This document shows, in pieces, positions 39,701 through 52,900 of a stretch of 64,000 nucleotides of DNA. The position numbers and the translations under genes were made by a program. How positions within the stretch are numbered: the first letter of the stretch is position 1; the number at the start of each line of letters is the position of its first letter. A model generated the notes under the pieces. It saw nothing but the letters and a program-made list of their open reading frames with translations, had not been told where the DNA came from and did not search any database. Origin of the DNA: Oreocharis arfaki (Eukaryota; Chordata; Aves; Passeriformes; Paramythiidae); NCBI GenBank assembly GCA_013398015.1, contig VZRR01011618.1, positions 496,001 to 560,000 of the forward strand, in the 5' to 3' direction.

Positions 39701-42068
39701 ACACATGGAAAAGCCCATGGAAAACTATGCTGAGTCTAAAAAGAAAAGGAGGAGCAACCATCTGGTACATTGGATAGAATTGCAATAATCCATAGGAATA
39801 TATAGTGTCAGATAATTGCTAAGCATTTCTGCAACAGAACATGCTTCAGGAAGGTGAGGCAACTGCAGTAAATGGACTCGGACTGTGGGTGCAGAGTCCT
39901 GACAAGCTTTAGCTACCAGAGTTGCTGGGCTGTATTCTCTGATAGAAGATTTACAGGTTCGGGCACAAAAAACAGATCCTTCACTCAGCACTGATACTAT
40001 GTTAGAGTAGAGATTATTCCACATCCAAATTATATGCTCAACAAGATCACCTCCATTTTGATAATTGCCTCATGAATGCATAACACAGCAGCGTGGGGAT
40101 TTGTATTCCCAGGAATGTCTGCTATCAGGCATCAGTCGTTAGTCTGCCAGGGATGTGGCTCACCAGTTGATAAAGAAGAGACACAGAGCACTCTTGGAAG
40201 ATCACCAGCGAGAATCTTATTTAGGCACAACCCTGTGTTCTATGTAATACAACAAATTTCAGAGAGGCTATGCAGGAAAAGGTCAGATCTCAGAACAATT
40301 TCTGCAGGTCTGGTAGAGAGTAAAGCCCTTCTCATAGAGGATGCAGCGTGCAACACTCTCTGCCCTTGCTGACACCTCCAATCAATGCACAGGGCCGTTT
40401 TACAGATGCTGATAGTATTGTTGAGGTAAAAAAAAAATACTCCATCTATTATAAATCTTTTACTGAAGGCTTGCAAATTACTTCTCTCCATTGGGTGCAC
40501 AAGGAGACAGGATCTGGCATCCCCGAAGTGAAAAAGACCTCAATTACTCATCACTCCCTTAACCTCAGATACCCCAGTAATTGCTGTGAGTCAGTGAGGC
40601 ACTTCCAGTAAGTGCTCCATACACGGGCTGATATCCTCTCTGCTCTTTTCCAAAATAGCAACCACTTGAGTGGGAGCAGTGCTGATGTGTGCACACAACT
40701 CCCTGGGAGAGAGGGAGGTGGAGGGGCCAGGCAGGGAAGCTGGGTGCCTGGCTGAGGGGCACAGCATGGCCCCACGGACAGCAGTAGGGGCTGTACTGCA
40801 AGGGGAGATTTGCAGATGCTGCCAGAGACAAATGTGTCACGCTGAGGAAGGAGAATGCAAAGAAGGAGAGTTATGGATGTGCATTCATCCTTCAGAGCCA
40901 CAGTAGTAATTATCACTGATTAGAGGAAAAGCAGTGGCCCCTCACCTCACAAGGGTGAGAGCAGGTGCAGCTACCTCAGCTGCACAGGTCCAGAATGCAC
41001 TTTTGAAGAAATCTCCCAGCTGCTTTGATTTGTGCTGCCAAGGGGGCTTATGGACAGCCAAAGAGCACCTTCTTGGATGACGCTCAAATGACTGACACAC
41101 ACCCCACAGATGGGTGCTCTGGGTATCCACGGGGCGGGTCCAAAGTGCAACAGTTGAAATACACAGTGTGCAAACATCAGCTCCTTCGCACCAGCCATCT
41201 CTCAGGTGCAGATTCACTCCTTCTTACGTTTTATTTACTACTCTATATGTAGCAGCATGTACCAGCTGGGGATTCCTCAGAATTTCTGAGTGCTCCAAGC
41301 TCCAAATGCAGGAACAGCATGTGATCCCTTCCACAAGACATATTTTTCAAGACTGAAAGTCCAAGCTAACTATTCTCTGTAACTTAGATGACTGTGGATT
41401 GGAAAATGCTGAGCACAGCTAGTAAGTGAACAAAAAGATTGGTCAGAGAGATGGTTTCCTTCAGCTATAAAAAGAGGACATTCTGATTTTAACGTATTTG
41501 AGGCATGCAAAAATATTCTGCTCTAAGAATTATAGGCCCAGCCAGGAAATGCCTGTTGTCACCACACTGCACCCTGTGGCTACTAAACTTGCAAAAGAGG
41601 GGACAGTCATGCACAGGTCTCCATCATCCATTTCATCATCCCAAGACACTGCTCTGAGTTTGGGAAAGTTCATTTTTCATTTTTTTCTGCACACAAATAC
41701 GACAGAAATTTATTTTACAGTATTAGATTCATAAAAATTTCTCTCACATTTTGCTACAAAACCAAGAATACTTGAAGAAGTCATGTAGCCACCACAGGAG
41801 GTTGTTTCATTCAGAGGCTTGATCAACTGTTATGGGTGCTGCCTCCCTTCTAAAGGGCTGTGCTTTTTGAGACTGTTTTTTCATAATCTTGTTGCCAACT
41901 TAGGTAAGAGCTATTCTTCCAAGCCATCTCAGCACAACTGCAACTCGAGCATTTTCACTGCACAACCCCAACTTTTGGCTTCCACAAGACTCCATCCTGT
42001 TTGGCTGCTTCCCCTGACAGAAATGCGCCTTCAATCCATATTCCTGCAAATATTAAGTCTATACATGT
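36703..42068. other. Gene-less unique sequence
   Basis: No exon or RNA gene was recognised. The longest open frame is about 121 codons (40551-40916, -), overlapped by frames of similar length on the opposite strand in a GC-richer patch at about 40670-41200, which argues against coding. A GC-richer segment at about 37020-37130 and a short one near 38380-38450 lack promoter-like CpG density. Confidence 0.6.
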
Positions 42069-42115
42069 GGCCCTGATTTGCAACCTCTCTGCAACTCCAG
42101 TGCTGAATCTGGGCC
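42069..42115. mobile_element. Possible remnant of the same palindromic MITE family
   Basis: A 47-bp stretch begins GGCCCTGATTTGCAA (42069-42083) and ends TGCTGAATCTGGGCC (42101-42115). These are imperfect inverted repeats of each other and resemble the termini of the element at 36408-36528. The interior is almost wholly deleted if the reading is right. Chance resemblance is possible because the element is so short. Confidence 0.35.
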
Positions 42116-43045
42116 ATTTGTTCAGTGGGAAGGGCCAAAGTTATTACTGCAGGTAACCACAACTCAGAGCTGCAAATCAGCATAGAAACAATAAGTCAGA
42201 AGCACTAACAGTCAAGAACCCTGATACAGATCCCATAAAACCAGCACTTTTCCAAAATGCTTAGGCCAAAAATCCTTCAGCAGATGCCTTATGAGTAACT
42301 TTTTAGAAATCATAATTTGAAAACCATTGGACAGATCAGCAACTAAAAGATAATATCACTGAAAGTCCAAACTATGTGGGTTTTCTTTTTTTCTATGAAC
42401 AAGCAGGACCATATTCTGGTCTCATTTACAGCCATGAGGATGGTTGGTGTCAGCAAACAACCAGTCTAGATTTACATCCACAAAACACAGAAAAGTTAAT
42501 TTCAGATTATTTCTGTGGCTGAATTTTTTGTTCTTGAACACAAAGAAAAAGCTAAGATACAATTTCAACAGTCTCAGGATAGCAGGGAAACACAAGAGAA
42601 GTTTTCCTATGTCCCAGACTACTGCAACAACAGCAAGGAGGCCTGAATCAGGGTTAGTAAGTAGAGAGGGCAGCTGGCTTGCAGATGAAGAAAGAGATAA
42701 CCAGTGTGCAGCTGGGATGGAACAGAGCAGCCAGTAAATTTACAACTTCTTCTGCTGGATCTTAGTTTCATTCTCAGTTACCCAAAAATTCCACCTGAGA
42801 ACTAGAAACAAGTAAACACTATAGAATGAAGCAGAAGAGAATAACAGACAATAAGTGAATTACAACATTCAGGAAATGAAACCATCCCAATCACTTGCAT
42901 CAGAATTACAAGAGATTCATTAAATTGGCACTGGGCCACCTGGAACAAGCTGAATTAGTTGAACAATGAAATGTTAATTCTTTAGTTTTGCCTTCTATTT
43001 TACCTAACGAACTGTTCGCAAACACTCTGTAACTTTGCCACTACC

Positions 43046-43078
43046 AAAAAAAAAAAAAAAAAAGAAAAAAGAAAAAAA
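43046..43078. repeat. A-rich simple repeat (A18 and interrupted A-runs)
   Basis: Eighteen A residues are followed by G, A6, G and A7. This could be the poly-A tail of an old retroposon, but no retroposed body was recognised upstream. Confidence 0.9.
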
Positions 43079-43699
43079 CCCTCCCCAGAGATACAAATAT
43101 GCAGAGGTCCAGAGCACACAAACTCCTGGGAAAGATGAGAGAGATGGAGTTATTTCATCAGAGAGGACTATGGAAAGACACACAAAGGGTTTTCAAACAA
43201 ATTCACGAAAGGGTAGCTTCAAACTTGCAGATTCCTGTTTAAATTTCTGCAAATGAGATGAAGTTTTAGGAAAAAACGTGTACAAACAGTGCATGAGTGA
43301 AGTGCTGGAACAGATGCCACTGCAAGGGCTATGGCCATCTCCTTGCTGGAGCTTCCAGGTAAAACACAAGAGTCACTGTCCCCACCATGAAGCAGGGGAT
43401 AGTCTGGGCAAGGGCAACCTCTTGATGTCCATACTTTCTATGACTTGTTTTGCGCACAGCATGCCCCTGGCTTTGGCAAGCAGTGTTGCAAAAGGTGGTA
43501 TGTCGATGACAAACAATAGGCCACATCAGTGGCACCTGTCCAAAGCACTGGGCTCCCATGTGCCCCTGGTGAGATAAAACATGGGAATCTCCCTATGCAA
43601 CATCCAGCTGTGAAACATCAGACACTTGACAGCATCATCCTTGTGACAAATCTGAACCACAGCTAAAGGATCCCAGGAGTCTCTTAATCAATATGTGTA

Positions 43700-43960
43700 T
43701 TCTTTAAAATATCCTTATAATTCATTTTGCAGCAGTGGTAGCAAATGGTTTAAACATGCGAAGGGTCATTTTAGGTAACTCTCCAAAGGGTACCCTCCAT
43801 TACCTGCAAGTTTGAGAAATATCCATTACAGATATCCTTTAAACTTGGTAATGAGCCATATTTAATAGGTTGTGGGGTTTTTATGTAAGTAAATTTGAAA
43901 CAGATTCTCTTAAGTAATGAAATAAAGTTGGCGAGCTAGAATTTCACCATGTGGCTGAGC
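43700..43960. promoter_or_regulatory. Candidate conserved non-coding element
   Basis: A repeat-free AT-rich block with evenly mixed sequence, including AAACATGCGAAGGGTCATTT (about 43753-43772) and AAACTTGGTAATGAGCC (about 43842-43858). The texture resembles conserved non-coding DNA. No specific factor site is convincing. This is inference only. Confidence 0.15.
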
Positions 43961-44715
43961 GCTGGCATCACAAGTACGTGGGGGTGCTCAGGGCCCTGTG
44001 TCTGTCCCAGGCATCTGGCAAAAAGCCTCTATTCTGTTTCTCCTGCCACATGAGGCTTTTATGTTCAAAGAATTTAAATGTTTCCTGTTCCTGCCCATCC
44101 ATTTATCATTTTTCTGAATGAAAACCTAACAAAGAATTTAACAAGCACATAGTTATTTCAGGTATCTCAGTTTTAGGCACCAGCTAGAAACAACAGATAC
44201 AAGAATCTGAAATATACATTACTCATTCTGGCACTTGAATCTCAAATTAAATCTGACTAACCAAAGGGCAAGTTTAACTGCATACTAGAATAAAAACATC
44301 AGGAATAATTCTGGACAGGATTGTATAGCACTGTGTCTGCCATGATGTATCTATAATCTGCTTTTCCCCTAGGTATCCCCTGGGCACAGTTAGAATCAAA
44401 TAGTATTTTACGGAATTTTGCAGCTCTGATTATCTTGTGTTTAATCAACCTTTGCTCTTCTAGATTTCCCAGTTTGCAAAACTAATTATAATGAATTGGC
44501 CAGCATGTGTGAGCACTGCTGCCCTTCACTGTCCCAAAAAGGACTGCCCAAACATGTGCTACGGGTCAGCTATAAGTTAATAACCACAGACAAATTTGAA
44601 CAGATGCTGCTAGCAGAGGGCTTGGTGCTCTTGGAACTGGAGAACAATGCTCCATCCTTGCTGCCCTTTTGGAATTAGACTTATCTCCCATTGATGATAA
44701 GAGATCTTCTATCTG

Positions 44716-44806
44716 GATAGACAGATAGAAAAATAGAAAGAAAGCTAGAAAGACAGGTATCTAAGGACTGATATTTGTAATTATTACTATTATCATCATT
44801 ATCATA
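44716..44806. repeat. Degenerate GATA/GAAA and ATT/ATC simple repeats
   Basis: The first half (about 44716-44757) is a degenerate GATAGA/GAAAGA purine-rich run. The second (44780-44806) is made of ATT, ACT and ATC triplets. Both are low-complexity and imperfect. Confidence 0.8.
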
Positions 44807-47800
44807 GTTGATCTGCTGTATTTATTCACATTATTGTTGGGGGAATACCACAGACATCCCCTATGCATGTAATAAATCAATGCCTCCCACCATCCAGTTG
44901 GTAAGGAGCAACAAACTACAGCGAGTTTTAAAGCAGATGTGCACAGATTCTACAAGGGAAAATTCTATGGTGCAAAATTGCACTGCTACAGTAAAGCATT
45001 CGAGTGAAAAAGACTTACATTCAGCCTTGCAGCAACACTTAACATTTTTACTCTACAGAGCCAGATATCTGTCCCCGAGTACTTTTGCCTCTCTCATCTA
45101 GATTATAACTCCCGCAGAATAAAAACTGTCACCATTAACATAAAAAGATCCCTTGACTGCTGACCCGATTTTTTTTCGTCCCCTAGAAAACAAGCATTTG
45201 AAACTCTGATTAAAGGGGACATGCAGGAGCCTACTCTCTTCTCCCCAGCGGTGACAAAAATAGCTTTTCTGAGCAAGCACGTCAAGAGTAAACACAAGCT
45301 GCTACAATAAAAGAGAAAGTTTGATTTCGTAATTCTTCCTTGTGCAAGGAAGCCTTTTGAAGAGAATATTAGGTTAGGCAGGACCCTAGACAAAGCAGGG
45401 GAAGTCCCATGGCAGCCACACAATAAATGGCAGCACCATTAACATTAGGTCATAACCTCTGTGTTGCTGAGCCTTTGTGTGCGCTGAGCCTGGTGCGCTC
45501 AGAGCTGCCGACAGCTGTTCCAGGGCAACACATGGCCAAGGAGAAAAGCAGTAGCCAGCAAGGGGTTAAAACCTTGCTTTGGGGTTTTTTGCTGTAAGCA
45601 GCACCCCTTGAACTTGCTATTATCTTCCTGTCATCTCCTCCAGACCTGTCCGAAAACATGGGCGGGTGATCGTAGGTCTATGAATTCAATGTAACCGTGC
45701 CAGGTGCTTTCCTTTCCAGTATAAAATAGCTGTGCCTTTCCCATGTTGCTTTTAAAATGGGCACTAGTTTCTAGCACTTGTGTCAGGAATGCATCATCCA
45801 GATTTATTCAAAGCCACCACCAGTTTTGCAATGAAATTAAGTGCTCTTGTATTCTGACTTACCAAGATTCTCTTTTTCAAATTAAGAAAAAAATGCATTT
45901 GTAAATCCAAAACTTCGAATTCCTCCATTCAAAACAGCAAACAACAGACCTGTTGAGAAGCAAGCTGCTTCACACCCCAATAACAAGTTTATCTCAAACA
46001 TCAGATGTGTCATAAACATCATCTTTACAACCTTTGTTTTAAGTAACAAAAACAAGCATTCTTTAGTCTCATGGCTTTTTTTCCCAAGGTGCTGGCAACA
46101 CATTGTTTCTGAATAGAACATATTCCTAGAGTCCAAGCTTTGCATATAACAAAAAGAAAGATGCAACTTTTTTTGACTGTCTTGTGGCTACTGCCAAAAA
46201 GCATAAAACTATCTTCCTTTTAGGAGTTCATATTTATTCCTGAGAAACAACATGCCCTGGATGGAGCTGATAAATAATTCAATAGGGAAATACTCTTTTT
46301 CTACAACTAGGAGAGCACACACTCAGAATGGGAAGTACAGAAAAAAAAAACCAGGAGAAAGGACGAAGTTTTGCTGGAAACTAATTCTTCAAGACATGAT
46401 GGCACTGACAGGGAAGAACAGCTTCCTTCTTAACATCTACATCCTCGTGGACTGCAGGGAAGCTTACACCAAGAGGCCTTGGTAAACCGGAGTGACATAA
46501 AATGAAAAGTAAAACTGCGTGGATTTCTCTAATTACCAAAGCCAGGTCTGTACGCAGTTTTCCTCCATGTGCAACTGCTGGTGAGGGATGGGATTTTATA
46601 AAATACAGTTATAAATGCAGCCTCCCAGAGTAAGCCCTGCTGTGCCATCATGGGACGATTGCAGTGCTCACCTCTGTCCATGCAGGCAGAATTTCCCCTG
46701 AGCATCAACCGTTTCTGGGAAAAGCACCTTTAACTCCAATCTGCAGCTACACTGGGGAGTGTTGGATTGTTTTAGTAGCACTGGCGGTGTTACAAGTGAT
46801 ACAGCTCCCCAAGAGAGAAGGCCTCAGAGAACTACCGTGGGTGTCTGGCGAGCTCAGATGATGTGTCCTGCACCATGAGCGAGCCGTAATCAGAGTTTGC
46901 TGCTGAAACGCCACAGGCTGAGGTCCCTGTTGCTCTGCAGAGCGTAACATCAGCAACACACACAGCCAGCAAAGACTGCTGTGGGCTTGAGACAAAACAC
47001 AAACTTTTTAAAATTAAAAAAAGGGCAAGAAAAAAGAAACTCCCATCAACCTTGCATTCATCAGACATAAAAACTGTTTTGTTTTCTATTCAGATCTTGC
47101 CTTAATCTGGTAAAATCAGGTCTCTTGCTTCATGAAACAGGCCTGGCACAAGCCTTCCCTGCCCTGCTCCATGGACAGGACAAGGTTCAAGACCTCATAG
47201 CTCTTCAGTCATTCACTGCTTTCCAAATATGCTTGCCATTAATTCCCCCATTTTCTCCCTTGAGTCCTACATACAAGCTGCACAGCCATTAGTAACTATT
47301 AACTGAGTCTAATCAAATACTTCAGCTGAGTTTGAATGTTGCTATTCAGTTTGGGATGTTTAAACATAATTACAGGCAGCAAGACTTTTTGACATGACAA
47401 ATATTTTTTAATAACATTACCAGAATGGTTAGTTCTGTTTTCACTGTGAAAGCAAACAGAGCAATTCCAGCTGGAAAGTTAACATTTATCCTTGCAGTAG
47501 GGTAAAAAAGACAGACTCTGGCAGCCACGCAGCCAAGGAAACTTCTTCCACTAACCAGGGAGAGATGGTGCTTCCAGGGACACTCTCCTACCGCCAACTT
47601 TTCTGCAGCTCAGAGTAGTGAACCATTAACAACTTCATGAACTACTAGTTCATTCCCTTCTATCATTTTTCCTCCCAATTCCTTCACAATATCCTGCTTC
47701 TCACACACCCTTTGACATGGACCAGGTTGAGCTTTGATGAGAATTACTGTTTCTTCGGAAAGGGAAACACTGGGTTACTCAACAAGGCAAATCTCCCAAC

Positions 47801-49004
47801 ACTAAGATGACAGCCTAATGCTGAGCACAGAGGGTCAGAAGGAAGGTGCACGCTAAAAACCTTTGCAATCAGAACCAACAACAATAGAATTTTTTTCACT
47901 TGGGCTCATTGTTTAAATTGTATTCTACTGCAAGGAGTCTGGGCGCCTTTCAAATGTAAATATTTTACAAGAGAATACCATATGGGAGACCCAGCTGTTT
48001 GTTTTTATTAGGAAAAAAAATTAAATCCTTTCATTTTGCAAAGCTTTTTTTTTTTTAAAAGCCCAACTCATAGTTACATGCCAACATTTGAATTATCTTA
48101 ATTCAAATGAATCCCTAAGTAGTTGCAGGAAGTGTTTGAAGTTGGGGTTTGCAGTTTTTAAGCACTTAAGCTGTAAAAGAAATCAAGATTTCAATACGTT
48201 AACGCAGCAGTATTTTCCCATGTTTGATAAAAAACCAAAACACATTGACTCTGTACACATTACTATAGGTGACACATTTAGAGTTCAGTAAGGCACGATG
48301 ACACGTAAATAGGTTCATAAGCAGTACCGACTACAAGAATAAACCTACCTAGCCCAAAATCAGAGACCAGCAAAAGCTTCAGAGTTACAAATTCACCTGC
48401 CAAATTAAGCATCTAATTTTGTTTACACATAACTCAAACAAAACTTTGAAGATGTTCTCAAATGTGTTGTTGCTTAATTCTAAGCCAAGAAATACTCATA
48501 CAGTGAGTCAAGGCAGAAAAAAAATGCTTCCATAAAGTCTTTAAAGCTCAGTTTGCACAGGACACACCATGAGCCATAAGTAGGAACACAGCATCCACAT
48601 CCCCAGCACTTGTGCTCACAGCTCCCAAGAAGTTACTCCTGTTTTTCGGGAGAGGACTCACTGTACTGGTCTCTAGAGGCCAGCATTAATATACATGCAC
48701 GTCTCACCTTTTTTTATCCTACTAACTCTTTCATTTTTATCCTCATACTTACCACAGGAAAAGAAAAAAAAGTCATGAAGAAACAAGGATCATTGTGGAG
48801 AACATCCATGCTGGAGCGCTATACTTGTTCAGGCCTAGGCCTGACCCCAGGAAGGACTGATATAACCCGAGGAACCCTCACAGAAGGGGGTGTAAAGACC
48901 CAGGCACCTGACAAGTGATGCTTCTCCAGGATGCTCTTCCAGCAAACAGTGTTCATTTTTCTCTGAAACAAATTCTAAATAAATTGTCCTGCAAACTTTA
49001 TTTG

Positions 49005-49130
49005 CTGGGGTTCCTTTAATTCCTCTGTGAATCCATTTATAAATTTGAACCCTACAACTCCCTGTGACAATGAATTCTCTAGTTTAATTATGCGTTGGGC
49101 AGAAAAACTATTTCCTTCACTTAAATGCTT
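49005..49130 (-). mobile_element. Ancient CR1/L3-like LINE 3' fragment (antisense)
   Basis: Read on the minus strand this follows, in order, a 3' segment pattern of old CR1-type LINEs that is common in turtles. AAGTGAAGGAAATAGTTTTT comes first, then a CCCAACGCATAATTAAAC segment, GAATTCATTGTCACAGGGAG, and lastly GGGTTCAAATTTATAAATGG. The corresponding + strand landmarks are TTAATTATGCGTTGGGC (about 49085-49101) and CTCCCTGTGACAATGAATTC (about 49059-49078). The ordered similarity over about 120 bp is good although the ends are uncertain. It is a truncated fossil, much older than the CR1 at 59256-59502. Confidence 0.6.
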
Positions 49131-49898
49131 CCCTGTCATGCAACATGCCCTCAGACTTGGGAAATGTGCTGCACCCTACATAGGCAGCCAAAAGTAAAGG
49201 TTTTAATGTGAGGTCCAAAAGTGCAGAAGCTGAAAAGTGCTGAGAGGTTCATCTCCAAGGCTGTGGGAATCAACTGCTGCCTGAGCTGTGCACTAGAGAG
49301 AGGTGAAGGGTGGAAAGGGAAAGAAAACACAGTTTTGGAGGACACGTGCTTACACCTGAGAAAACATCAAGTTTTTCATTAGCTAGCACAGCCAGACGAG
49401 CAGGGCTACATATCAGAAAACAGCCACTGAATCATCATTGAACTCCCCAGCTCCTCAGCACCCAAAGCCCTCAGCTTTGCAGCAGCTGCTCCACTGCAGC
49501 CATCCTCACACACAGTTGATGGCAAGGTAAACGCTGTCTCCCTTCCTCGTACACTAGCTGAACCCTTCCTGCTCCTTGCCATGCCCCTGCTGCTTCTCTC
49601 ATCTCAGGCACCCTGAAGCTTATTTGATTCCCAGAAAACAAGGACCAGTGCTGTGGTGTTGGGTGAGGAAGGTTGCTCTCCTCTTGAGGGTCCACATAAT
49701 CCATCCAGTAGGAAGAGCAACTTCCCCATCCCTGCGCTCAGGGCCAGTGGCACAGGCTGCAGTTCTCCCAGCAGCAGCTCTTTGCCTTTTTACTATGGTT
49801 TGTAACACTGTTTGCATCAGCTGGGGCTTTGAACCAAACTCGAGTAGGCCACCATACACACAGTAAAGACAACATCCACTCCAGACAGCTCAACATAA

Positions 49899-49940
49899 TA
49901 AAAATGAATAAAATAAAATGAAATAAAACGAAATAAAATG
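49899..49940. repeat. (AAATAAAATG)n short tandem repeat
   Basis: Three near-identical decamers (AAATAAAATG, AAATAAAACG, AAATAAAATG; 49911-49940) are preceded by a shorter degenerate unit. Confidence 0.9.
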
Positions 49941-52900
49941 ACGAGAAATGGCTGAGAGAATTCAGGTCAGCATGTCCATGTCCCAGGCAGGCAGCAGTAC
50001 AGGCTGCCCAAGCTGCTGAAGGTGAGCAGGCCCTGTGTTGTCCTAAGAAGGTTATTATTTCCACAAGTTACACCCATTTGGCACTTCCTGGGGGAGGCTG
50101 TAATTCAGCACAGCATGTCTGCACTGGCCTGGAAGTAAAATATATTATGGACTGACCACACAGTAAACATTAATTATATCCCTAAATATGACTGGCACTC
50201 ATGGGTCAAGATGGGAAGTCCTTCTCCCAAAATAGACAGGCTTGGTGCAGACCCTGAAGCAGAGCACATACTACAGAGCAATGACAGTTTGACTAGGGTG
50301 TGTCTAAATAAGGCAAATCTCACTGATGCTCATTTATCTCTCCACATTCTCTCTGAGATTGTATTTTCTCTCCCTGATGCAGGCAAGCTGTTCTGCAGTA
50401 CCAACACAGCACACTCTTCTATGAAGTAAAATCTCTTCCTGGGGGAAAGCTGAAATCCAAGTCACTTGGGCAGTACCTTTTCACCTCCTCACACCTGCAA
50501 TGCTATAAACCACTGCTACAGCCCACCCTGCATGATTCTCCTCAACACAGCACCCTCCCAAAGAGTGTCTGGAGGCTTTTCCTGCAGCAAGTGACAGTGG
50601 CGAAGCCTGTTGGTGACAAGCTGGTAAGATCTAGTCACACTACAAACACTGCATCCTAACACTGATTAACACTAACAGGAAGCTGTCCACATGTTACAGC
50701 CTATTTAGCAATGCCATTGAAAAGCCAGACCACATGAGAGCCTTTGCCTTTTCAGTGGGTTTGTGTTTGAAATTCAGTGGTAGTATTCAGCACAGAAAAA
50801 GTTTTACAATATAAGGGAGAGGGATTTCTCTGGACAATTGGCAATGGAGGGGTTACTGACATTCAAATGCGTGCTCCAGGCAAGAGCTGACTTTCTGACA
50901 CTGTGCCCCAAACCATGTTGTTCTTATAATAAAATCATTCAGGCATCAGTCGTGAGGTGGAAGATTACACTGAAATAGTACTCCCCACACTGTATCTTTT
51001 TCATTTGCATCATTTACTGCTGGGCATCTGAAAAGAAAGGATGGCTTATGTAAGAGACTTACCCATGTCTGGGAATGTTTTTCATTTCTCCTTCAACACA
51101 AAATCTTTCTTCTTACAAAGGAAAAGACAATTTTTTTTTTTTTAAACTGGACTATACAAATTCAGACATTTCCTCTTTCTGGTTGAAGTATATTTTAAGC
51201 ATAAGAGCAGTTATCACTTTAGCCCCATGTTCAGGCTGAGAAGCACAAATAATCTTTTAGATATTAATGAAAAAGAAACATCTATGGAAAGGAGAGGTCT
51301 CCAGAATGATCTCCTTTGCCTACAAATAACAAATCTACTTGTAATGACACAGGGGCTCTCTAAATTTAGTGCATGAAGGAGTGACACAGGACCTTACAAG
51401 TCTGTTTCTCCTGCCAACATGACCAGGCTGCATGTTTGAGGCTGTGTTTGAAGAGGCTGCCCCAGGTGCCCCCATTGGTGTGGCTACCACTGCCCTGCTG
51501 TGATGGCACCGAGGCACCTGATGGCACAGGAACCCATCTGAGAGCTACTGCAGGTGAATTTACACCTCAGGCATGGAAGAAATTCAGTATGTACCTAAAC
51601 TGCCCTCCTTAACCACTGAACTGACTGCATTTGTGTATCAGCCTGGTTCACTGAGCACACTTAGTTATTATTTCCCTTTAAAGGTGTAAGGCTGTATGCT
51701 AGCTCCATCTCAATTCCTCCCAGCAGCACTCTGAGAAATTGTATTCAAGTGTTTATTAGGACTGAAAAACATCAATAGAGATTTGCTAAGGTTTCTTAAC
51801 TCCATTGCAGCTCAGCCCTGCTTGCCAATATGAAACATCAGTTTTGTGTGCAGGCCACAGCTCCTCTCCCAGCTCAAGACGGAATCAGGCTGAAGTTTCC
51901 AAGAAAGGCGGGGGAAGGTAAACCAGCATTAAGTTTCCAAAGTAACAGCTTCAAAGTCATCAGAGAAAAAATTGTTGTCACGAGTTCCAAGTTTCTGCAT
52001 AGGCCATTGCCCCCATATCCACCAGTATGCAATGAGCAATCAGAGAAGTTACTCCAAAAATAGAAAAATACATTTTGCATTAATGATAAATTCACTACAA
52101 AATATTTTTAGTAAATTATTATTAATAGCGTGTTCCCCACTTAGGACTCAAGTGCCATCAAATAAAAATAGGCTGCTGTTGCCAATTGGAAAAGTAAGTC
52201 CATATGTGTTTATTGGAGCTATAACAGCACTAGTGTCCAGGTGTAGGGGTTATAATTTCAGCAAGAAAAGCCCTACAACTTCTGGAAATACCTGATCAAC
52301 ATAAGCACAACTTGGTGTCCCCCTGATGCCAGGCCACATCAAGAGGGCTGTACACCTCAGCTGCAGCAGTAAATGCAGTCAAGCACAGATTTCAAATGGC
52401 ATTTTGACATGTGACTCATTAATTCAAGGGTTTACTCATGGACAGTTACCAAAATACTTAAAAAGCTACAGCACTCGCTCCAGAACCTGCATCCACACAA
52501 TCTACTTCATGTTCACTGCCGGGCTTAGTAAGTATTTATTTATGAGGTTCTGGCTACTGAAATCAGTGGAAAATAAAAGTCTAATTTTCTGATGCATCTA
52601 GACCCTAAAGTCTTACTCATTTTTGTAGGGACCTAAGACCAAAAAGAAAAGTTTGGCACTCAAATACATTTGCGAAACTGGATGCCAGGCAGCAAGCACC
52701 TGTACAGGACCTGGGAAAGACCTCAGACCCTCTTCAAGGCTTCTGGTGTCACCAAATGATAAATAAATAAAATTATCAGAATTATAACTTTGCCTGCGGT
52801 CATTAGCTCGTCTGGGATTGATCTGGAACACCAGGAATGCAACAGCACTGAAATTATAAAGGAAGTGAAAAAGAAAACTCAAGTTGATGCTTCAAAATAA

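Larger units (their letters stand above)
42116..49004. other. Gene-less sequence with simple repeats
   Basis: No coding exon was recognised; open frames reach at most 106 codons. Simple repeats at 43046-43078 and 44716-44806 and a CNE-like block at 43700-43960 are listed separately. Homopolymers include T12 at 48045-48056. Nothing else could be supported. Confidence 0.6.

Noticed and set aside
40551..40916. 121-codon open frame on the minus strand
   Set aside because: Frames of similar length overlap it on the other strand and no domain was recognised; a GC-richer patch explains the lack of stops.
43046..43078. Poly-A tail of a processed pseudogene
   Set aside because: No recognisable mRNA-derived body lies upstream, so only a simple repeat is supported.
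50098..50130. Another copy of the MITE terminus (GCTGTAATTCAGCACAGCATG)
   Set aside because: The opposite terminus is missing and the match is short, so chance cannot be excluded.
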